Source of the DNA: Myxococcaceae bacterium
Lineage (GTDB): Bacteria > Myxococcota > Myxococcia > Myxococcales > Myxococcaceae
Assembly: GCA_016793095.1 (NCBI GenBank)
Contig: JAEUJQ010000064.1
Location: 1 to 64,000, forward strand
Reading direction: 5' to 3'
Length of the DNA: 64,000 nt
Shown here: positions 38,458-47,686 of the stretch, one piece after another
Position numbering within the stretch: the first letter of the stretch is position 1
Layout of the letters: every line of letters starts with the position of its first letter
Notes under the pieces: generated by a model
What the model saw: only the letters and a program-made list of their open reading frames with translations
The model's database searches: none
Told to the model about the DNA's origin: nothing
Position numbers and translations under genes: made by a program

Positions 38458-41400
38458 TCAGCCCCTGCTGATCAGCAGCCGAGCCCGCGCGCGACGACGC
38501 TCACCCATGAGCCACGCGAGGCCGAGCAGCGAGAGCCAGAGCGGTCCACCTTCAGCGCCGCTGCAGTTGCAGCCGCCGGCCGCGCCACCATCACCACCGC
38601 CTCCGCCGCTGCCCCCTGCCGTCGAGCCACCTGCCGCTGACCCGCCAGCTGCGGAGCCACCGGCGACGCCACCGGCAGACCCACCCGCCGCTGAACCACC
38701 CGCGACCGCGCCGCCCGCTGAACCACCGGCGACCGCGCCGCCCGCAGAGCCACCGGCGACCGCGCCACCCGCAGAGCCACCGCCTGCAGAGCCACCCGCG
38801 ACCGCGCCGCCCGCAGAGCCACCAGCGACCGCGCCGCCCGCAGAGCCACCGGCGACCGCGCCGCCTGCAGAGCCACCGGCAACAGCGGAGCCACCAGCGA
38901 CCGCGCCGCCCGCAGAGCCACCGGCAACAGCGGAGCCACCAGCGACCGCGCCGCCCGCAGAGCCACCCGCCGCTGCACCGCCCGCCGCGGAGCCTCCAGC
39001 CGCTGAACCGCCCGCGAGCGATCCCGAACCTCCCGCCGCGCCGCCTCCGAATGACCCGCCACCAACCGGGAAGCCGCCCGCGAACCCGCCGCTCGTCGGG
39101 AACCCGCCCGCGAAGCCACCTGCGAAGCCGCCGCTCGTCGGGAACCCGCCCGCGAAGCCGCCTGCGAAGCCGCCGCTCGTCGGGAACCCGCCCGCGAAGC
39201 CACCGCCAACCGGCCCGCCACCCGCACCGCCTCCGCCGAAGCCACCATCGACTCCGCCGACCGCATCGACCCGCAGCGAGCCAGACGATGAGCTGTCAGC
39301 GATGACGAAGTACGTCAGGCCCGCGCTGAGGTTGAGCGAGAAGAACGAGCCGCTCGCGAAGCACGACACGCCGCAGCTCGCTCCTGAGACCGAGAGCTGG
39401 GCCGAGCTGTTGAATGTGTACAGCCCCGACGCCGAGGGGGTGAAGCTGTACACCAGGTCCGGCGTGTTCGCGGACCCGCACGGCTGGCCCCCATCGAGCC
39501 CAGAGAAGCCTCCCTGGTAGTCGTCGAACGCGCTCCCGAAATCGAGAGAGACCGGCACCCCCAGCGAGAGCGGCTGCGCTCCTGCACAAACGTCATTCAC
39601 GGGCGGGGTGATGCTGCGCAGGTTGAGGCGGAAAGCCCCCGTCTGTCCGAAGACACTATCGACGACGATGAAATAGGGCGTGGCCTGGGTCGCACGGAAG
39701 TTCGTCGAGTTGACCGGGCTGAAGCCGATGCTCGTGTTCGAGTACAGACACCCGCCGTCGCAGGTTCCTTGCGTGATGAAGGCCGACAGCGGGTTGAAGC
39801 CGAAGCCTCCGTCGTCAGGCAGCGAGACACTGGCCTGGAACGCACCGGTCGCCGTCGGCGTGAACGAATACACGACGTCGGGCGCGGTGAAGTTGAAGTT
39901 GCACGTGAAGTCGTTGGCGGCGCCCACCGTGGTGCCGCTCAGCGTCTGGCCGACCGAGATGGGCGTCGGCGACGCGCACGAGTCGTTCCCGGGGATGAGC
40001 ACGGAGTCCACCCGCACGGAGCCGCCAGACCCCGAGCCTTCGACGATGAGGAAGTAGGTGACGCCGCTCTGGAGGTCGAGCGTCAGAGAACCTCCGTTGA
40101 CGAAGCAGTTCGTCCCGCACGTGCCGGCGCTCACCGACACCGAGCCAGGCGCCTGGAACTGGTAGCGGCCTGACGTCGCAGGAGTGAAGCTGTACGTGAG
40201 GTCGGCGCTCCCGGGTTGACCGCAGCTCGCCCCACCGTCCGGCGCGAAGCTCCCGCCGTAGTCGTCGAAGGCGTTGGTGAAGCTGGCCGTCACCGGGACC
40301 CCGAGCGAGAGCGGCTGCGCGCCGGAGCAGAGATCGTTCGCCGGCGGCGTGATGCTCCGCAGGGTGAGCTGGAAGGCGCTCGTCTGGGAGAACTGGCTGT
40401 CCACGACGATGAAGTAGGGCGTCGCGCTCGTGCCCCGGAAGTTCACCAACGACTCGCCGAAGCCGGGCATGCCGCCGAAGGAACTCTCGGCGAGGCAGCC
40501 ACCGTCGCAGGTGCCCTGGGTGACGTAGGTGGTCAACGGGAAGAAGCCGAACCCCGCATCGCCGAGCAGCGACGCGGCAGCCTGGAAGGAGCCGCTGGCC
40601 GCAGGCGTGAAGACGTACGCGACGTCAGGCCCGGGGTAGTTGGAGCCACACCTGAAGTCGTTCGACGCGCCGACCGTCGTGCCCGTCACCGTCTGGCCGA
40701 CGGAGAGGGGGGCAGGGCTGGTGCAGGTGTCGTTCGGCGGGGCCACGATGGGGTCGATTTGCAGCGCGCCGGTGCCCGAGCCCTCCGCGATGATGAAGTA
40801 CGTCGTCGCGCCGGCGAGGTCGAGGGTCTGGCCCGACCCGACCTGGGTGAAGCAGTTGTTCCCGCACGTGCCGGTGGACAACGAGAGCGTCGCGCTCGTG
40901 GTGAACAGGTAGCGACCTGTCGTCGGCGGCGTGAAGAAGAAGACCAGGTCAGTCAGGCCCTGCTGGCCGCAGCCGCTGCCACCATCGGGGCCAAAGGAGG
41001 TGCGGTAGTCGTCGAACGCGTTGGTGAAGTCGAGCGGAACGGACACGCCCGGCGTCACCTGCACCGGACCCGAGCAGAGGTCGTTCGCCGCCGGCGTGAA
41101 CGAGGTGAGCGAGACGTTGAAGTCCGTCGGGAAGGGGAAGTCGCTGTCCACCACGACGAAGTAGGGCGTCGCGCCCGTGCCGCGGAAGTTCACCGACGAC
41201 GACTGGAATCCAAAACCCTGGCCCCGCGCGAAGCACCCCGCGTCGCACGAGCCCTGCGTCACGTACGGCGTGAGGTTGAAGAAGCCGAACCCTCCGTCCG
41301 CGGCGGTGACGGTCGCCCGGAAGGCCCCGCTCGCCGGCGGCGTGAAGGCGTAGAAGACGTCAGGGCCCTGGTAGGCGAACTCGCAGGTCGAGTCGTTGAC

Positions 41401-41589
41401 CGCGCCGTTCGTGGTTCCCGGCAACGTCTGCCCGAGCGCGATGGGCTGAGGCGACAGGCACGACTCGTTCATCACCGCGTCTCGGCGAACGCCGAACGAC
41501 TCGTCGGTGCCCGTCGGCTCGCGAAGCTGCCCACACGCGACTCCGACGAGGACTCCGATCACCAGCGCGGCCAGGTGTGCCTGTCTCAT
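38458..41589 (-). CDS. repeat surface protein with MYXO-CTERM tail
   Basis: 1043 residues from ATG 41589, with lipoprotein-like signal (LVIGVLVGVAC). Six beta modules of about 130 residues follow, in three alternating A-B pairs. A modules look like NDTCTSPAPLSVGQTVTGTT ... GPDVAYVFTPAASG; B modules like NDLCSGAQPLSLGVPVTASF ... ADLTYSFTPATSGRY. They resemble pre-peptidase C-terminal (PPC) beta sandwiches. A long linker of GGFAGG and AGGSAGG repeats leads to the end, GGCNCSGAEGGPLWLSLLG followed by Arg-rich ERRRARAR, a MYXO-CTERM sorting signal. Likely a cell-surface or secreted protein; the partner is unknown. Confidence 0.75.
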   Translation of the reverse strand: MRQAHLAALVIGVLVGVACGQLREPTGTDESFGVRRDAVMNESCLSPQPIALGQTLPGTTNGAVNDSTCEFAYQGPDVFYAFTPPASGAFRATVTAADGGFGFFNLTPYVTQGSCDAGCFARGQGFGFQSSSVNFRGTGATPYFVVVDSDFPFPTDFNVSLTSFTPAANDLCSGPVQVTPGVSVPLDFTNAFDDYRTSFGPDGGSGCGQQGLTDLVFFFTPPTTGRYLFTTSATLSLSTGTCGNNCFTQVGSGQTLDLAGATTYFIIAEGSGTGALQIDPIVAPPNDTCTSPAPLSVGQTVTGTTVGASNDFRCGSNYPGPDVAYVFTPAASGSFQAAASLLGDAGFGFFPLTTYVTQGTCDGGCLAESSFGGMPGFGESLVNFRGTSATPYFIVVDSQFSQTSAFQLTLRSITPPANDLCSGAQPLSLGVPVTASFTNAFDDYGGSFAPDGGASCGQPGSADLTYSFTPATSGRYQFQAPGSVSVSAGTCGTNCFVNGGSLTLDLQSGVTYFLIVEGSGSGGSVRVDSVLIPGNDSCASPTPISVGQTLSGTTVGAANDFTCNFNFTAPDVVYSFTPTATGAFQASVSLPDDGGFGFNPLSAFITQGTCDGGCLYSNTSIGFSPVNSTNFRATQATPYFIVVDSVFGQTGAFRLNLRSITPPVNDVCAGAQPLSLGVPVSLDFGSAFDDYQGGFSGLDGGQPCGSANTPDLVYSFTPSASGLYTFNSSAQLSVSGASCGVSCFASGSFFSLNLSAGLTYFVIADSSSSGSLRVDAVGGVDGGFGGGGAGGGPVGGGFAGGFPTSGGFAGGFAGGFPTSGGFAGGFAGGFPTSGGFAGGFPVGGGSFGGGAAGGSGSLAGGSAAGGSAAGGAAAGGSAGGAVAGGSAVAGGSAGGAVAGGSAVAGGSAGGAVAGGSAGGAVAGGSAGGAVAGGSAGGGSAGGAVAGGSAGGAVAGGSAGGAVAGGSAAGGSAGGVAGGSAAGGSAAGGSTAGGSGGGGGDGGAAGGCNCSGAEGGPLWLSLLGLAWLMGERRRARARLLISRG
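38640..39240 (-). repeat. Gly/Ala/Ser and Gly/Phe linker repeats
   Basis: Two repeat families lie in a row inside the surface-protein gene. Many near-copies of a short unit code for AGGSAGGAV (about 38680-38960), and about three near-copies of a longer unit code for GGFPTSGGFAGGFAGG (about 39070-39200). Copy number probably varies between strains. Confidence 0.8.
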
Positions 41590-41650
41590 GGTCCCTCCCG
41601 AAACGGAGCGCGCAGTCTGCCACACCTCAGGCGAACTTGTCCGCGAGCCG

Positions 41651-43405
41651 TCAGCCGGCCGCGCGCGCGTCCTGCTCGGGGAGGAAGCGCCGCAGCACGT
41701 CGTGGAGCGCCGCCACCGAGATGGGCTTCGCCAGGCCGTCGTCCATTCCAGCGGCGAAGCAGGCGTTCAGCTCGTCCTGCAGGGCGCTGGCGGTCAGGGC
41801 GATGACTGGAATGCGCCGCAGGCTGGCCACCTTCTCGCGCCGCCGCAGCTCGCGGGTCGCGTCGTGGCCGTTCATCACCGGCATGTGCACGTCCATGAAG
41901 ACGATGTCGAACCGCTCATTCGACAACTTCGCGAGGGCCTCTTCGCCGTGCCCGGCGGTGACGACGTCGAGGCCCGCCTGGCTCAGCAGGACGGTGGCCA
42001 CCCGGCTGTTGATGCCGTTGTCATCGACGACGAGCGCGCGACCAGCGAAGCGACGGGGGCCTCGCTCGGCTGCCGGCTCGACGCCCGCTCCGCTCGCTTC
42101 GGAGAGGGGGACGACGAGGGAGAACGTGCTCCCGACCCCGGGCGCGCTGTCGAGCTCGAGCACGCCGCCCATCAGGCCCGCGAGCTGATGACACATGGCG
42201 AGGCCGAGCCCCGTGCCGCCCAGGCCCCGCGCCGAGTCGAGCTGGCCGAAGGGCTTGAAGAGCCGGCCGCGGTCCTCGGGCTTGATGCCTGGCCCCGTGT
42301 CCTTCACCGAGAGCCGCAGCACCTGGTGCGCGCCGACGGGCGTCACCTTCGCAGTGACGGCGACGCTGCCCCTCGCGGTGAACTTCACCGCGTTGGCCAC
42401 CAGGTTGTTCAGCACTTGAGCGATGCGCGATCGGTCTCCCACGAGCCGCAGCCCGCGGGGCAGGCTCACTTCGACGCGGTACTCGAGGCCCCGGAAACGC
42501 GCGGCGGCGCCATGCAAGGCCGACACCTCTTCGACGAGCTGGGCCGGGGCAAACGGGGCGGGCCGCAGCGACAGCTTCCCTTCATGGGCGCGGGCCAGGT
42601 CGAGCAGATCGTCGATGAGCACCCGCAACAACTGGCCGCTCTCCTGAATCACGCTCAGGCCTTCCTGGACCCGGCTGGACATCGGCTCTCGCGACGCGAG
42701 CAACCCCTCCGTCATGCCCAGCACGCCGTTGAGCGGCGTGCGGATCTCGTGACTGACGTTGGCGAGGAACCGGTCCTTGTCCTTGTTGGCGCGCTCGGCG
42801 TCTTCTCGCGCGCGCCGCAACGACTCCATCGTCCGCAGGCGCACGGTCTCGAAGAGGAACCCGATGACGGCGAAGATGGGCACGAAGATCACGGCCCGGA
42901 AGGCGCGCTGCGCGACGTCGGCGTCGGGGCGAACGGGCGCCACGCCCAGGGTGAACAACAGCCCGACGACAGCACCCGCCGCGACGCTGACGACCAGCCA
43001 GAAGAGCCCCTGCTTCCGCCCGGCGAAGAAGAGCAGCGTGAGCGGCCCGAGAGAGAGCCACGCGAGGTACCCCGGCTGGCCGAGCGCGAGCGCGCCCCCT
43101 GCGAACATCACCACCTGCACTACGCCGTAGAAGGTGGTGACGACGGCCAGCCTGCCGGTCCACCACCAGAAGCCGAGCACGGCCAGACAGACGAGGGCGC
43201 CCGCGCCCGCACCCAGGCCCTCGGGGAGCGAGCCGGTCAGGAGGTTGAGCAGGCTCAGCGCGAGGCTCGTCGCCAGGCCACCCGTCAGGAGCAGGAGCAG
43301 GAACCCCACCCGCAGCCGGTGGGTCTCGTCGCCGGGGTCATCGCGGGACAGCCGCTGGGGGGCGCGCGCCTGCAAGCTCACCAGCCTGTCCAGCAGCGCC
43401 TTCAC
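41651..43405 (-). CDS. membrane hybrid histidine kinase with receiver domain
   Basis: 584 residues from GTG 43405. An N-terminal region of about six membrane helices (residues 30-180) serves as sensor. A short coiled coil leads to the HisKA box FLANVSHEIRTPLNGVLGM (His219). The HATPase domain has NNLVANAVKFT, KDTGPGIKPED and LGGTGLGLAM. The C-terminal receiver domain has VVDDN, the phospho-acceptor Asp505 in IVFMDVHMPVMNG, and the conserved Thr and Lys (ALTAS, LAKPIS). The phosphate may pass to an Hpt protein elsewhere. The gene stands alone on its strand, so its partner regulator is not visible here. Confidence 0.9.
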   Translation of the reverse strand: MKALLDRLVSLQARAPQRLSRDDPGDETHRLRVGFLLLLLTGGLATSLALSLLNLLTGSLPEGLGAGAGALVCLAVLGFWWWTGRLAVVTTFYGVVQVVMFAGGALALGQPGYLAWLSLGPLTLLFFAGRKQGLFWLVVSVAAGAVVGLLFTLGVAPVRPDADVAQRAFRAVIFVPIFAVIGFLFETVRLRTMESLRRAREDAERANKDKDRFLANVSHEIRTPLNGVLGMTEGLLASREPMSSRVQEGLSVIQESGQLLRVLIDDLLDLARAHEGKLSLRPAPFAPAQLVEEVSALHGAAARFRGLEYRVEVSLPRGLRLVGDRSRIAQVLNNLVANAVKFTARGSVAVTAKVTPVGAHQVLRLSVKDTGPGIKPEDRGRLFKPFGQLDSARGLGGTGLGLAMCHQLAGLMGGVLELDSAPGVGSTFSLVVPLSEASGAGVEPAAERGPRRFAGRALVVDDNGINSRVATVLLSQAGLDVVTAGHGEEALAKLSNERFDIVFMDVHMPVMNGHDATRELRRREKVASLRRIPVIALTASALQDELNACFAAGMDDGLAKPISVAALHDVLRRFLPEQDARAAG

Positions 43406-43482
43406 AGATCAAAGCTAGCGGTGCCACCCGGCGACGGCCACCTCGACCTGCGTCGGTGTTCGTGGGGAAACCGCCGACACCG

Positions 43483-44595
43483 TCAACGGGAAGCGACGAA
43501 GAGCACGGCCCCCGCGACCGCGGCGAGCCACCGTCCGGCCTCGAGGCCCCTCGCCCACGGGCGCCGCTCCAGCAGGGCCGGCACCGCGGTCGCAGAGACG
43601 GCGATCCACGCGGCCAGCCCGAGCTTCCACACGAGCGGCAGCCCGAGGCCCCAGGTGAGGAAGGCGAAGGTGGCGCCCAGCACCACCAGCCACTGCCAGA
43701 AGACGTAGCGACGAAGCGGGCGCGGCGCGTCGACGTCGTACTTCACCGCGGGGTCGCGCTTCTCGGTGGGGCCCATCCACCCGGGGCGCCAGCCGGGCGA
43801 GGCGACGAACACCTTGAGCCCGTCGAGGACGGTGGGCGCGCGCGTGGCGAGGCGCACGAGGTCGACGTACCGCTCCACCTGCGCCCACCACGGGTTGAAG
43901 CTCTTGAGCGGCGTCGTGGTGCCGTACACGCACGGCTCGGTCTCCGGCTCCCAGGTGCCGAAGAGCCGGTCCCAGACGATGAAGGTCGCGCCGTGGTTCT
44001 TGTCGAGGTACCGCGGGTTGATGGCGTGGTGCACGCGGTGGAGCGACGGGGTGTTGAGCACCTTCTCGAGCACCCCGAGGGGCCTCACGAGCTCGGTGTG
44101 AATCCAGAACTGGTACAGCGTCGTGAGGCCCAGCATCACCGCGAAGGGGAAGGTGGGCACCCCGAGCAGCGCCAGCGGCAGCCAGAAGGGCAGGCTGGTC
44201 GCCCACGTCGTCACTGACTGCCGGAGCGCGACCGCCAGGTTGTAGTCCTCGGAGTGGTGGTGCACCACGTGCGCCGCCCACAGGAGGTTCACCTCGTGCG
44301 AGAGCCGATGCCACCAGTAGTAGGCGACCTCGACGCCCACGAGCGCGGCCACCCACGGGAGCCAGGTCGTCGGCAGGTCGAAGAGCCGCCGCTCGAAGAC
44401 CGCTCCGTACGCCAGCAACGTCACCCAGCCGCCGAGGAGGTTCGACACGAGCTGCTGCACCACGCCGCAGCCCATGTCCGCGATGGCGTCGCCGAGCCGG
44501 TAGGCCAGTACGCCACGGCGGCGCGCGACCGCCAGCTCCACCGCGATGCCGAGGAAGAAGAGCGGAATGGCCAGCGCGATGAGGTTGGGACCCAC
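43483..44595 (-). CDS. fatty acid hydroxylase/sterol desaturase family membrane protein
   Basis: 370 residues from GTG 44595. The three His boxes of the di-iron family are present: WWHRLSHEVN, HVVHHHSEDYN and SLHRVHHAINP, on loops between membrane helices. The spacing and the C-terminal extra helices (VFWQWLVVLGATFAF) match the ERG3/alkylglycerol monooxygenase-like branch, such as plant-type and bacterial C-5 desaturase-like proteins. The reaction would be O2-dependent hydroxylation or desaturation of a lipid. The substrate is unknown. No sterol gene is near. Confidence 0.85.
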   Translation of the reverse strand: MGPNLIALAIPLFFLGIAVELAVARRRGVLAYRLGDAIADMGCGVVQQLVSNLLGGWVTLLAYGAVFERRLFDLPTTWLPWVAALVGVEVAYYWWHRLSHEVNLLWAAHVVHHHSEDYNLAVALRQSVTTWATSLPFWLPLALLGVPTFPFAVMLGLTTLYQFWIHTELVRPLGVLEKVLNTPSLHRVHHAINPRYLDKNHGATFIVWDRLFGTWEPETEPCVYGTTTPLKSFNPWWAQVERYVDLVRLATRAPTVLDGLKVFVASPGWRPGWMGPTEKRDPAVKYDVDAPRPLRRYVFWQWLVVLGATFAFLTWGLGLPLVWKLGLAAWIAVSATAVPALLERRPWARGLEAGRWLAAVAGAVLFVASR

Positions 44596-44626
44596 GAGCG
44601 GCTTCCTGACGTCTGGGCGAGGCGGG

Positions 44627-45418
44627 CTACTTGCGAAGCTGGAACTTCACCTTCTCGGTGCCGAAGGTGAACTCGTCACCATCGCGGATCGGGCGACGGG
44701 TCACCTTCTCCTTGTTGGGCCCGAAGAAGGTGCCGTTCGACGAGTTGAGGTCCTCGAGGACGAAGCCGCCGGCCTCACGAATGACGCGCGCGTGCTCGCG
44801 GCTCACGCGGTTCGACTCGATGACGAACTCGCACGTCTTGCCCCGGCCGATGGTGACGACGTCAGTCGCCATCTTGTACGGCTCGCGGTTGGCCATGACG
44901 AGCGTGAGGGACAGCCTGCCGCCGCCGCTCGGGCGGGGCGGTGGAGGCGCTGGCTCGGGCTCCTCTTCGGGCGGCAGGTCCTCCTCTTCGGCAACGGGCT
45001 CTTCGTCGGGCGGCGCCTCTTCGGGGAAGTCTTCGTCGGGAGCCGGCTCGTCGAACGGGTTGCCGTCTTCTTCGGGCGCCGGCTCGGGCTCCGGCTCCGG
45101 CTCCGGTTCGGGCTCGGGCGCCGGCTTCGCGCGCGGCGGCGGCGCGGGCGCAGGACGCGCAGGGGCTGCAGGAGCAGCAGGCGCAGGCCTGGCGGAGGCC
45201 GCGGGCTTGAGGCCCGGAGGCGCGGCGGGAGCTGGTGCGGCTGGAGCGGCGGCGCCCGCCTGCAGGCCACGCCCGGGCACCACGTAGCCGTTGAGCCGGG
45301 CAAGGGTGAAGACGGCCTGCGCGACGAGTGCATCGCGGCCCACGCCCATCTCGGAGGACATCAGATCGAGCGCTTCCCAGAGGTGCTCGGGCAGGGCGAC
45401 GGGCTTGGAGTCTGACAT
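44627..45418 (-). CDS. FHA domain protein with acidic-proline linker
   Basis: 263 residues from ATG 45418 (MSDSKPVALPEHLWEALDLM). The first 45 residues form a small helical part, possibly ribbon-helix-helix-like. A long Ala/Pro stretch and then a Glu/Pro stretch with (EP)n repeats and acidic clusters follow to about residue 165. The C-terminus is a classic FHA domain: VTIGRGKTCEFVIESNRVSR, EHARV, LEDLNSSNGTFF. FHA domains bind phosphothreonine, so the protein may be a partner of the Ser/Thr kinases encoded downstream. It is divergent from the rhodanese gene. Confidence 0.85.
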   Translation of the reverse strand: MSDSKPVALPEHLWEALDLMSSEMGVGRDALVAQAVFTLARLNGYVVPGRGLQAGAAAPAAPAPAAPPGLKPAASARPAPAAPAAPARPAPAPPPRAKPAPEPEPEPEPEPEPAPEEDGNPFDEPAPDEDFPEEAPPDEEPVAEEEDLPPEEEPEPAPPPPRPSGGGRLSLTLVMANREPYKMATDVVTIGRGKTCEFVIESNRVSREHARVIREAGGFVLEDLNSSNGTFFGPNKEKVTRRPIRDGDEFTFGTEKVKFQLRK

Positions 45419-45493
45419 TGCGTCGGCCACCTTATCGCCTGACTGCGCGCTGTCGAACTTGTGTTTTCGGTCGCCCGCACGCATGGAACAGCC

Positions 45494-45847
45494 ATGTCGC
45501 TCTTCGACTCCACCGCGAAACCCAACCCCGCCGGTCACCGAGACCTCGAGGTGACGTTGCTGCCCCTGCCCCCGCCGCCGGAGGTGCGCCTCATCGACGT
45601 GCGCGAGCCCCACGAGTTCGTCGGCGAGCTCGGCCACGTGCCGGGCGCGACCCTGGTGCCGCTCGCGTCCGTGCCAGCGCAGGCGATGTCGTGGGACAAG
45701 CAGGCGACGTACGTCCTCATCTGCCGCAGCGGCGGCCGGTCGGGCCAGGCCGCGCAGGTCCTCACCCGGTCGGGCTTCGCGCGCGTCATCAACCTGGTGG
45801 GCGGCATGCTGGCGTGGAACCAGGCCGGCCTGAAGACGGAGCGGTGA
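45494..45847 (+). CDS. rhodanese-like sulfurtransferase
   Basis: 117 residues from ATG 45494 (MSLFDSTAKP). It is a single rhodanese domain with LIDVREPHEFVGELGHVPGA and the active-site loop LICRSGGRSGQAA, whose Cys is the sulfur carrier. It ends RVINLVGGMLAWNQAGL, the usual C-terminal signature. Its stop overlaps the start of the transglycosylase gene (GTGA). Confidence 0.9.
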   Translation: MSLFDSTAKPNPAGHRDLEVTLLPLPPPPEVRLIDVREPHEFVGELGHVPGATLVPLASVPAQAMSWDKQATYVLICRSGGRSGQAAQVLTRSGFARVINLVGGMLAWNQAGLKTER

Positions 45848-46563
45848 AGCGGGCGGCGGAACCCTCGCGCTGGCGCCGGCTCGCCCGGCGGCTCAGCCGC
45901 CTCACGCTCGGAGCCTTCGTCGCCCTGCTCGCGGCGCTGCTCGTCCTCCGCGTCCTCGACCCGCCCACCACCGCCTTCATGCTGCAGCGGCGGCTCGACG
46001 CGTGGCGCGGCGACGAGCGGCGCTTCTCCCTGCGGCAGCAGTGGGTCGCGCTCGAGCACATCGACCCCGCGCTGCAGCTCGCGGTCGTCGCGTCCGAGGA
46101 CCAGAAGTTCCCACGGCACTCCGGCTTCGACGTCGAGGCCATCGCCGACGCAGTGGAGGACCGCTTCGAGGGCCGCTCTTCGCGCGGCGCCAGCACCCTC
46201 ACCCAACAGGTGGCGAAGAACCTCTTCCTCTGGCCCGGCCAGTCCTTCCTCCGCAAGGGCCTCGAGGCCGGCCTGACGGTGCTGCTCGAGCTGCTCTGGC
46301 CCAAGCGGCGCATCCTCGAGGTGTACCTCAACGTCGCCGAGTTCGGTGACGGCGTGTACGGGGTCGAGGCAGCGTGCAGGGCCTCCTTCGGCAAGAGCGC
46401 CAGACACGTGACGGCCGAAGAGGCGGCGCTGCTCGCAGCGGTGCTGCCGGCGCCGAAGAAGCGCAGCGTGAGGCAGCCGAGCGAGGTGGTGAAGGCGCGC
46501 GCCGCGTGGGTGGTGGACCAGGCACGGGCGCTGGGACCGCGCTGGCTCGACGACGTGCGCTGA
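45844..46563 (+). CDS. mtgA: monofunctional peptidoglycan glycosyltransferase (GT51)
   Basis: 239 residues from GTG 45844, which overlaps the rhodanese stop by 4 bases. One N-terminal membrane anchor (LTLGAFVALLAALLVLRVLD) precedes the GT51 domain. The motifs are VVASEDQKFPRHSGFD with the catalytic Glu, RGASTLTQQVAKNLFLW, and KRRILEVYLNVAEFGDGVYG. There is no transpeptidase domain, and the length fits MtgA. It polymerises lipid II into glycan strands at the periplasmic face of the inner membrane. Confidence 0.92.
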   Translation: MKRAAEPSRWRRLARRLSRLTLGAFVALLAALLVLRVLDPPTTAFMLQRRLDAWRGDERRFSLRQQWVALEHIDPALQLAVVASEDQKFPRHSGFDVEAIADAVEDRFEGRSSRGASTLTQQVAKNLFLWPGQSFLRKGLEAGLTVLLELLWPKRRILEVYLNVAEFGDGVYGVEAACRASFGKSARHVTAEEAALLAAVLPAPKKRSVRQPSEVVKARAAWVVDQARALGPRWLDDVR

Positions 46564-46594
46564 CCGCGACGCCCCCTCGTCCCCCGCAGGCGCT

Positions 46595-47197
46595 TCAGCT
46601 CCCCGAGGCCTTCTTCGACTTCTCGTGCGCCCTGCCCCAGCCGTCGTAGTGACGAATGCCGGAGTCTCCCACGCGCTGGACGTGCTGGTTGTTGAGGTAC
46701 GCCGAGATGGGCGCCGCCACCAGCGGCATCGCCCGGCCAATGGCCTTGAGGCCCGACTTCGCCAGCACCATCGCCGCGAGGCTGCCCAACACCTTCGGGC
46801 TCGCGCGCTGCACCGGGCCGATGCCGTTCGCGTAGCCGAAGAGGTCGAGCACGTCCTTCTTGCCGCGGTCGCTCTTGAAGTCGGCCTTGAAGACCGTGCC
46901 GATCTCCACCAGCAGCCCGAGCTGCAGGTACACCATGCCCAGCAGGTCCACCGGCACCGTCACCGCCCCGAAGACGCCCGTGACGCCGCCCAGCACGCCC
47001 GCCATCTGCTTGCGGGTGTCGATGAAGCGCTGCGCGAGCTCGCGCGGGCCGGCCGACGGGTAGCGCTGCTGCAGCTCCTCGAGCGCCGTGCGGGCGCGCA
47101 CCGCCTCTTTGTCGATGAGGTCGTTCAGCCGCGCGTTCGCCAGCGACTTGAGCTTCGTCGGCGACAGCGCGTTCACCACCGGGTCGTAGAAGGCCAC
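46595..47197 (-). CDS. EcsC-like protein
   Basis: 200 residues from GTG 47197. The middle part GVLGGVTGVFGAVTVPVDLL, the segment LVEIGTVFKADFK, and the end MPLVAAPISAYLNNQHVQRV follow the pattern of the EcsC family, including the final Ile-His-Tyr run near Tyr/Trp. Two amphipathic or weak membrane helices are likely. EcsC-family proteins are poorly characterised; in Bacillus, EcsC is next to an ABC transporter. No transporter is near here. Confidence 0.6.
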   Translation of the reverse strand: MAFYDPVVNALSPTKLKSLANARLNDLIDKEAVRARTALEELQQRYPSAGPRELAQRFIDTRKQMAGVLGGVTGVFGAVTVPVDLLGMVYLQLGLLVEIGTVFKADFKSDRGKKDVLDLFGYANGIGPVQRASPKVLGSLAAMVLAKSGLKAIGRAMPLVAAPISAYLNNQHVQRVGDSGIRHYDGWGRAHEKSKKASGS

Positions 47198-47251
47198 GAG
47201 CGGAGTATGGCGTCCGTCGCCCGTGCGCTCAACGCAGCACCTGCCCGACCG

Positions 47252-47686
47252 TCAATAGCCGTGGTCGGCGAGGTAGAGGTCCACCAGCGCGCCCTCTTCG
47301 AACCAGAACTGGTTCGCCTCCTTGTTGAACCACTTCGAGCCGGGCTGCGCGTTGCGCACCTCGAGCAGCACCCGGTTGGTGTCCGTGTCAGCCACCGAGG
47401 CGCGGGCGAGGCACGACGCGAGGGGCCTGTCGCCGAACCCACCGTCGAGGCACACCTCGTCGCCCGAGGACAGGCGGCGCACGTAGAGCTCGGCGAGGTA
47501 CCTCGCCTCGTCGCAGGCCGCGGCCGCGCTCCCGCCCTTCTTGAACTTCGCGCAGCGCGAGACCGCTGGCGCCGGGTAGGTGGGCACGTTCTCGAAGATG
47601 CCGGCGGCCCCGCGGTCCCGGGAGGCGCGTGAGTCGGTGAGACAGCCCGCGCAGCCGAGCGACACGAGCAACAGGGTCGTCTTCAC
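47252..47686 (-). CDS. small lipoprotein, coupled to a PilZ gene
   Basis: 144 residues from GTG 47686 with lipobox (LVSLGCAGC). The mature part has five further cysteines and a C-terminal half that looks like a small beta domain (VLLEVRNAQPGSKWFNKEAN). Its start overlaps the stop of the PilZ gene by 4 bases, so the two are co-translated. No family recognised. Confidence 0.65.
   Translation of the reverse strand: MKTTLLLVSLGCAGCLTDSRASRDRGAAGIFENVPTYPAPAVSRCAKFKKGGSAAAACDEARYLAELYVRRLSSGDEVCLDGGFGDRPLASCLARASVADTDTNRVLLEVRNAQPGSKWFNKEANQFWFEEGALVDLYLADHGY

Noticed and set aside
38640-39240. CRISPR or satellite repeat
   Set aside because: Repeats follow codon phase and encode Gly-rich linkers of a surface protein; no spacer structure.
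41507-43708. 733-residue plus-strand ORF opposite the histidine kinase gene
   Set aside because: The opposite strand encodes an intact hybrid kinase with all motifs; this frame is low-complexity antisense.
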